This document shows positions 6,114 through 9,852 of a stretch of 9,852 nucleotides of DNA, piece by piece. Position 1 is the first letter of the stretch; every line of letters starts with the position of its first letter. The stretch is taken from assembly GCA_023134215.1 (NCBI GenBank), contig JAGLUV010000028.1, positions 1-9,852 of the forward strand, read 5' to 3'. This stretch comes from Candidatus Thorarchaeota archaeon (lineage in GTDB: Archaea > Asgardarchaeota > Thorarchaeia > Thorarchaeales > Thorarchaeaceae). The notes under the pieces are model-generated. The model worked only from the letters and a program-made list of their open reading frames with translations, made no database searches and was not told the DNA's origin. The position numbers were made by a program, and so were the translations under genes.

Positions 6114-7276
6114 TGGACAAACGACTCGACCACGCTCTATCTAAACTTGCTGAAGAGATAGACCGGGTTGAAACCACCCGCAAGAGATTCGGAGCGGTCA
6201 TGAAGAAGATAAAGGGCCACATAGACCTCTCAAGGTTTCCCGCAATAGTAACTGATACGATGGAAACCTCTCTGTTGACGAAGCTGGAACCAACAAGCCT
6301 CTCCGGCCTTAGAATTGCTGGAATTGATGGTGGGCTGGTCAGGAAGCGTTTCAGATCAATGGATATTCTCCTCACTCGCGCAGTTGCAGTTGTATTTCAG
6401 TTCGGATGCGAAGACGGTCCTGATGTAGAATTTCACCCCGAAGCTTTTCCGGAGCCAAAAGTTACGCCTGTACTACTCGCACTGCCAAGCCCTGAGCTAG
6501 ATCAGCTAGCCTCTCTTGAACGAGTTGCGACTGAGCTTGAAGCAACAATTTCCGTGCTCGATGAGTTCCACACAGATCTCATTCTTGTCGATGGAAGCCT
6601 CTTTTATCATCCGAAAGACCGTCCACAGCGTGGATCGACTGCGTTTACGAAATTCCAGGAGGTCATGGCTCTCTACAGGCAGCTCTATCATAAATCTCGA
6701 AAGAAGAAAACAACTCTGGTCGGGATAGTGAAAGATAGCCGCTCCACGCGAATGGTCCAAGTATTAGGTGAGATACTCCCACACATCATTCGGGATTCGT
6801 CTATCTTCGAACTCATGCAAGACGTCGACTATCGTTGGCTTCTCAAGGTTTCGAGGGACTGTGATCTTCTTGACACTTTCCTGGAGCCGGGTGAGAGAAC
6901 CTACGCTTTCAGGTACTCGTCAGAATTAACACACAACGTGAATTCGGTGAGTGATGAGCTGACCATTTGGTCATCATCGATTTGGGTCACGTATCTCAAG
7001 ACAGCCCAAGATGACTTGCCATTGAGGATTGAGGTTCTCATGGACCAAGACAGCAAAGACACCAAGGAATTGGATAGGGCACTTTCAGCAATTCTCCCTC
7101 TGTCTTGGCAGCATCCTGAGTATGGCATTCCTACTCCGATCCTAGAGGCTGATGCGCGAGCACGGATTACAGGCCACGAAGCTCAGCTGATTATAGATCG
7201 TTTGATGGCATTATCAGGACTCACATACACAGTTCTCGAGAAGAGACGGTCCAGAAATCCGTTTGGTGGAGGATGA
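6113..7276 (+). CDS. nurA: NurA-family nuclease, partner of HerA
   Basis: NurA is a Mn-dependent nuclease that works with the HerA translocase, and with Mre11-Rad50, to resect double-strand DNA ends for recombination. In this 387-residue protein the NurA core motifs are visible: A-G-I-D72-G-G (motif with the first metal Asp), E143 in A-T-E-L-E-A-T-I-S, L-I-L-V-D160-G-S-L (second metal Asp), V-G-I-V-K207-D208-S-R-S, and the C-terminal I-P-T-P-I-L-E-A-D347-A-R-A-R-I. In the Sulfolobus and Pyrococcus enzymes a histidine is important in that last motif; here Asp seems to sit in its place. The first ~60 residues form a charged helix that leads into the RNase H-like core. GTG 6113 follows a purine-rich run (GAGGG at 6101-6105) by seven bases and shares its G with the pyrG stop. 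The stop overlaps herA (ATGA), the expected pairing for this system. Confidence 0.9.
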   Translation: MDKRLDHALSKLAEEIDRVETTRKRFGAVMKKIKGHIDLSRFPAIVTDTMETSLLTKLEPTSLSGLRIAGIDGGLVRKRFRSMDILLTRAVAVVFQFGCEDGPDVEFHPEAFPEPKVTPVLLALPSPELDQLASLERVATELEATISVLDEFHTDLILVDGSLFYHPKDRPQRGSTAFTKFQEVMALYRQLYHKSRKKKTTLVGIVKDSRSTRMVQVLGEILPHIIRDSSIFELMQDVDYRWLLKVSRDCDLLDTFLEPGERTYAFRYSSELTHNVNSVSDELTIWSSSIWVTYLKTAQDDLPLRIEVLMDQDSKDTKELDRALSAILPLSWQHPEYGIPTPILEADARARITGHEAQLIIDRLMALSGLTYTVLEKRRSRNPFGGG

Positions 7277-8796
7277 ATGCGTTGGAAGAAAATCATCAAT
7301 CAAGTAGACTGGGAACAGTTGTCTGCACAGGAGATGGCCCGAATGTCCTAGAATTTTCATTCGTAACAGAGGGTGGCTCCAATGAGATTGTTGTTCGACG
7401 AGGGGAATTTATTTCCGTTGTGACAGAGAACGGAACAATCATCGCAAGAGTTCAGAACCTTGTGAAGACGAATCGTTACTATCAGCATGCCGAAGCTGTG
7501 AGAGAGTATCAATCACGAGGCGAACCGCTGCGCTCGATATTCCCTACGGACCGCTGGCAATATACGATTGCAGAAGCACGTGTTCTGGGATTTTGGACTG
7601 GCAACCGAACGGTCAGACCATACTTCACGGTTTCGCCGGGAGCTGTAGTCCGAAGGGTTGAAGAAGCGATACTTTCTGCTTTCCTGAGACTTGATACGAA
7701 AAGCGGTCTTAGACTGGGCCACCTTGGCCACCACGAACTTGAATTCACTCCATCGCTCGATAGACTCCTGTCGAAACATCTGGCAATCTTGGCAATGAGT
7801 GGCGCTGGCAAATCGTACTTCGTATCAGTGCTTCTTGAGGAGATACTCTCACGTACGAAAAATAACGGTCGTTTGGCGGTAGTAATCGTTGATGTTCACG
7901 GCGAGTACGAATACCTAAAGGACATAACGGCAAACGACTTGAGCGTGCCGGATGTTCAGTTTGAGGTCGAACACATCCGTGCGTCACATATCCAAATCCC
8001 GGTCCAGAACTTATCTGCTGAAGCATTGAGGTCACTCGTGGCTGACATGAGCGCAGTTCAGGTCCGTGATTTACGACGAACTGTTTCGGAAATGAGAACA
8101 AGCTCGGATAGTGGCTACACTCTTCGAGAACTCATCACTCATGTGAAGGATGATGAAACGATTAGCAAGAACACTCGTGAGGCACTGGTGAGCTGGCTAG
8201 TTGGTCTAGATGATACCGGTCTCTTCGGGCGAGAGTCAGTACCGGATCTAATGGAAATCATTCGGCCCGGCAAGCTCACCATAATCGATTTGAGCGACTT
8301 TGTTTCGCTTAAGAAGAAACAGATTATCGTTTCACATCTTGCTAGCGAACTTCTTTATCTGAGACGACAAGGGAGGATACCACCATTTCTGTTGGTTCTT
8401 GAGGAAGCTCATCAATTCTGCCCCGAAAGCCGACATGAGCTTGCGCTTCCAAAGACACGAATCGAAACAATAGCCCGCGAAGGACGAAAGTTCTTTGCAA
8501 TGCTGTGCCTGATATCACAGCGCCCGGTGAAGCTATCAACCACAGTCCTGAGTCAATGCACCAATCAGGCAATACTCAGATGCACCAATCCCTATGACCT
8601 TGAACACATTGGTCGAAGTAGCGAAGGTATTGACCGTCCATCATTGGAGGCAATCACAACGCTTGAAGTCGGAGAAGCTCTATTTGTGGGCGAAACCGTT
8701 TCTGTCCCCACTTTCGTGAAGATTCGTAAACGCCATTTCGAACCGCGCGGATCCACGCACGATTTACTTCGGGCAATCAAAAAGGCGGATAGATAG
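7273..8796 (+). CDS. herA: HerA hexameric DNA translocase/helicase
   Basis: HerA is a FtsK-like ATPase ring that drives DNA into NurA during end resection. At 507 residues this one is of normal family length. Residues ~1-100 look like the beta-rich HAS-barrel that docks NurA (F-S-F-V, G-E-F-I-S-V, T-I-I-A-R-V-Q-N-L-V). The RecA-like domain has Walker A M175-S-G-A-G-K180-S181, Walker B L-L-V-L-E377-E378-A-H with the catalytic glutamate, and sensor-type I-S-Q-R-P after I-A-R-E-G-R-K. The end of the core is Q-A-I-L-R-C-T-N-P-Y-D-L-E-H-I, then G-E-A-L-F-V-G. All look intact. The ATG at 7273 lies directly after GGAGG (7268-7272), which is too close for normal initiation; TTG 7282, nine bases away, gives a better spacing and may be the true start, losing three residues. 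The ATGA overlap with nurA means coupling in either case. Confidence 0.95.
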   Translation: MNALEENHQSSRLGTVVCTGDGPNVLEFSFVTEGGSNEIVVRRGEFISVVTENGTIIARVQNLVKTNRYYQHAEAVREYQSRGEPLRSIFPTDRWQYTIAEARVLGFWTGNRTVRPYFTVSPGAVVRRVEEAILSAFLRLDTKSGLRLGHLGHHELEFTPSLDRLLSKHLAILAMSGAGKSYFVSVLLEEILSRTKNNGRLAVVIVDVHGEYEYLKDITANDLSVPDVQFEVEHIRASHIQIPVQNLSAEALRSLVADMSAVQVRDLRRTVSEMRTSSDSGYTLRELITHVKDDETISKNTREALVSWLVGLDDTGLFGRESVPDLMEIIRPGKLTIIDLSDFVSLKKKQIIVSHLASELLYLRRQGRIPPFLLVLEEAHQFCPESRHELALPKTRIETIAREGRKFFAMLCLISQRPVKLSTTVLSQCTNQAILRCTNPYDLEHIGRSSEGIDRPSLEAITTLEVGEALFVGETVSVPTFVKIRKRHFEPRGSTHDLLRAIKKADR

Positions 8797-8811
8797 AACT
8801 CTGAAGAAACC

Positions 8812-8817
8812 TTTTTT
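8812..8817 (+). terminator. Possible oligo-T transcription terminator after herA
   Basis: A run of six T lies 16 bases past the herA stop. The flanks AAACC and GG(A)GTTT can pair around the T run with one bulge, but this is weak. Archaeal termination often needs only oligo-T, so the site could end or partly attenuate the pyrG-nurA-herA transcript. No convincing promoter is seen between here and the next gene, which argues for read-through. Confidence 0.3.
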
Positions 8818-8870
8818 GGAGTTTCGTACCGGATAAATTGTGATTGCAAAGATGCGGGAGTGCAACCTAA

Positions 8871-9470
8871 GTGGCTGATGAAGACAGAGATGAAATCCGT
8901 CGACTAATCGACTCATTGCAGGCCGGAATGGTTGAGATGTTCGACCAGCTCCGTGAATTGCGACGTCGTTTGAATCTTATTGATAACGAGCATGCGGGCT
9001 CAACCTCCTCAGCAGTTCAATTGTTCACTGAAGTTAAGAAATCAAAGGCGCCAATCGTTCCCTCGATGCCCTCTCCCCCTAACGCATCTTCGCTTGATCA
9101 ATCTGTGGAGGAGCGCACTGAAGACCCAGTTTCACCCTCAATTGCTCCAGTAGCTATTGATACACCAGAAACCGTAGAACCAAGTTCCGAGAAGCATCCG
9201 CCAATTTCGGACGCTCGGGTTGCACGTGTCCTTGACCCAATCACTCACGAGCTGCGTACCGGTGAGGCACCTGCAGAAGTCCTCGCTGAGTATCTCCACG
9301 CAGCCAAAGACTACCTATTCAGCGATGAAACGTCATTCAATAAGGTTGCCAGCGATATGGATGTTGTGTTGAAATTCCTAAAGGCACGAGAAAAGAAAAC
9401 CATCCGTCCAGAGGAACGTGACAACATACTGACGCGCATTCGCCGCTGGAAAGCAGCATTAAGCACTTGA
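8871..9470 (+). CDS. Unrecognised 199-residue protein: helical N-terminus, disordered linker, helical C-terminal domain
   Basis: I do not recognise this family. GTG 8871 follows GGGAG (8856-8860) by about ten bases and gives the only sensible N-terminus. Residues ~5-40 form a charged amphipathic helix, probably a coiled coil (D-E-I-R-R-L-I-D-S-L and E-M-F-D-Q-L-R-E-L-R-R-R-L). Residues ~41-112 are rich in Ser, Pro, Glu, Thr and Ala and should be disordered. Residues ~113-199 look like a compact helical domain (D-A-R-V-A-R-V-L-D-P-I, A-P-A-E-V-L-A-E-Y-L-H-A-A-K-D-Y-L, F-N-K-V-A-S-D-M-D-V-V-L-K-F-L) with a basic end (T-R-I-R-R-W-K-A-A-L). There is no enzyme motif and no membrane segment. It lies 74 bases after herA on the same strand, so it may be a scaffold or adaptor for the resection machinery; this is inferred from position only. 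A separate transcript is possible because of the T run upstream. Confidence 0.75.
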   Translation: MADEDRDEIRRLIDSLQAGMVEMFDQLRELRRRLNLIDNEHAGSTSSAVQLFTEVKKSKAPIVPSMPSPPNASSLDQSVEERTEDPVSPSIAPVAIDTPETVEPSSEKHPPISDARVARVLDPITHELRTGEAPAEVLAEYLHAAKDYLFSDETSFNKVASDMDVVLKFLKAREKKTIRPEERDNILTRIRRWKAALST

Positions 9471-9496
9471 CAAGTCCAGTTTCAATTTGTCAGTAG

Positions 9497-9775
9497 TTAC
9501 AAATCGATGGTGATGCGCTTGATCTTAGTTCTTGAAATCTTCCTCAAACCATGCTGACCGGGCTCGTATCTGCACGCAAGCAGACCCGCCTCTTGCAGGA
9601 TTTTAATCTGTGCACTAGCATTGGCTTCCGTTCCGCCAAGATGCCTAGCAACCCGTGTAACGTCCTTTTCTCCTTGAAGCAGGAGCTTTAGTATTTTCAA
9701 ACGAGTGCCTGATGAAAGGGCACGTCCAATGCGTAGTATCGCGTCGTCATTGCTTATATCTAATGATTCTGACAG
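9497..9775 (-). CDS. ArsR-type winged-helix transcriptional regulator, probable CTG start
   Basis: A small DNA-binding regulator. If read from TTG 9700 it is only 67 residues and lacks the first helix of the fold. The frame stays open upstream to 9775, and the added 25 residues include L-R-I-G-R-A-L-S-S-G-T-R-L-K-I-L-K-L-L, the standard first helices of ArsR proteins. The helix-turn-helix follows (V-T-R-V-A-R-H-L-G-G-T-E-A-N-A-S-A-Q-I-K-I-L-Q-E-A-G-L-L), then a short wing (A-C-R-Y-E-P-G-Q-H-G-L-R-K-I-S) and an end strand. No ATG, GTG or TTG exists in that extension. CTG 9775 lies six bases after GAGGTG on this strand, so it is the best-supported start (92 residues). No cysteine-rich metal site is seen, so the signal it senses is unknown. 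It is convergent with the neighbouring 199-residue gene, with 26 bases between the stops, so it is transcribed independently. Confidence 0.8.
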   Translation of the reverse strand: MSESLDISNDDAILRIGRALSSGTRLKILKLLLQGEKDVTRVARHLGGTEANASAQIKILQEAGLLACRYEPGQHGLRKISRTKIKRITIDL

Positions 9776-9781
9776 CTATCA

Positions 9782-9787
9782 CACCTC
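9782..9787 (-). promoter_or_regulatory. Shine-Dalgarno site supporting a CTG start for the regulator
   Basis: The minus strand reads GAGGTG and then TGATAG directly before CTG 9775, a spacing of six bases. The whole stretch closely matches the complement of the archaeal 16S 3' end. It has the same geometry as the sites of the roadblock and GTPase genes, and no ATG, GTG or TTG in the right frame lies at this distance. Confidence 0.6.
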
Positions 9788-9816
9788 AGTTGAATTGGCA
9801 CGTTTCTTAATCATGG

Positions 9817-9827
9817 CTTTAATAATT
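9817..9827 (-). promoter_or_regulatory. Possible TATA box for the minus-strand regulator
   Basis: The minus strand reads AATTATTAAAG in the AT-rich right edge of the window. A transcript start about 25 bases on would fall near 9795, leaving a ~20-base leader that contains the GAGGTG site. The match to the archaeal TATA consensus is only fair, and the upstream region is cut by the window edge. Confidence 0.35.
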
Positions 9828-9852
9828 GTATTGATACGGACTCATTAAAGCA

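Noticed and set aside
6028..6375. 115-residue open frame on the minus strand across the pyrG-nurA junction
   Set aside because: It is antisense to two clear conserved genes and their overlap, with no family features and no ribosome site that I could see.
7745..8101. 118-residue open frame on the minus strand
   Set aside because: It lies wholly inside herA, antisense to the Walker A region. Its composition is odd (many Arg, Pro, Ser) and it has no recognisable motif.
9471..9496. A shared bidirectional terminator between the convergent genes
   Set aside because: The 26-base gap has no hairpin and no long T or A run.

Overview
The window looks archaeal and is most consistent with an Asgard archaeon, possibly Thorarchaeia-like. 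That placement is inferred from gene content. It holds a nurA-herA pair (the archaeal end-resection nuclease and helicase), an MglA-like small GTPase next to a two-domain roadblock protein, a CTP synthase, a SAMHD1-like HD phosphohydrolase and an archaeal ArsR-type regulator. No 16S or ribosomal marker is present to prove the lineage. The DNA is densely coding with moderate GC. No stretch over 300 bases lacks a gene; the longest gaps are about 130 bases (1667-1796 and 4312-4436). I saw no rRNA, tRNA, CRISPR array, insertion sequence or long repeat.

Layout, left to right. (1) Positions 2-346: the 3' end of a gene I do not firmly recognise, possibly with a DRTGG-like C-terminal domain. (2) Positions 383-1666: an HD-domain dNTPase-family protein close to SAMHD1. 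(3) Positions 1797-4311: three tightly packed genes, namely a double roadblock protein, an unrecognised 306-residue protein and an MglA-like GTPase. (4) Positions 4437-8796: pyrG, nurA and herA, which overlap one another by 1 and 4 bases. (5) Positions 8871-9470: an unrecognised protein with a short helical N-terminus, a disordered middle and a helical C-terminus. (6) On the opposite strand, a small winged-helix regulator that ends 26 bases from gene 5.

Two functional themes stand out. The first is a GTPase module: bacterial MglB is a roadblock-domain GTPase-activating protein for MglA, so the roadblock protein, the orphan and the GTPase probably form one signalling or polarity-type switch, with the orphan as the unexplained part. 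The second is DNA ends and nucleotide supply: NurA and HerA process DNA ends, CTP synthase makes CTP, and the HD protein probably hydrolyses dNTPs. CTP synthase is translationally tied to NurA-HerA, which is unexpected.

The start codons are informative. Five genes are best started at GTG or TTG, and one possibly at CTG, each behind a purine-rich Shine-Dalgarno match at a spacing of about 6-10 bases. These matches move two starts inward and one start outward compared with a longest-ORF or ATG/GTG/TTG-only reading.
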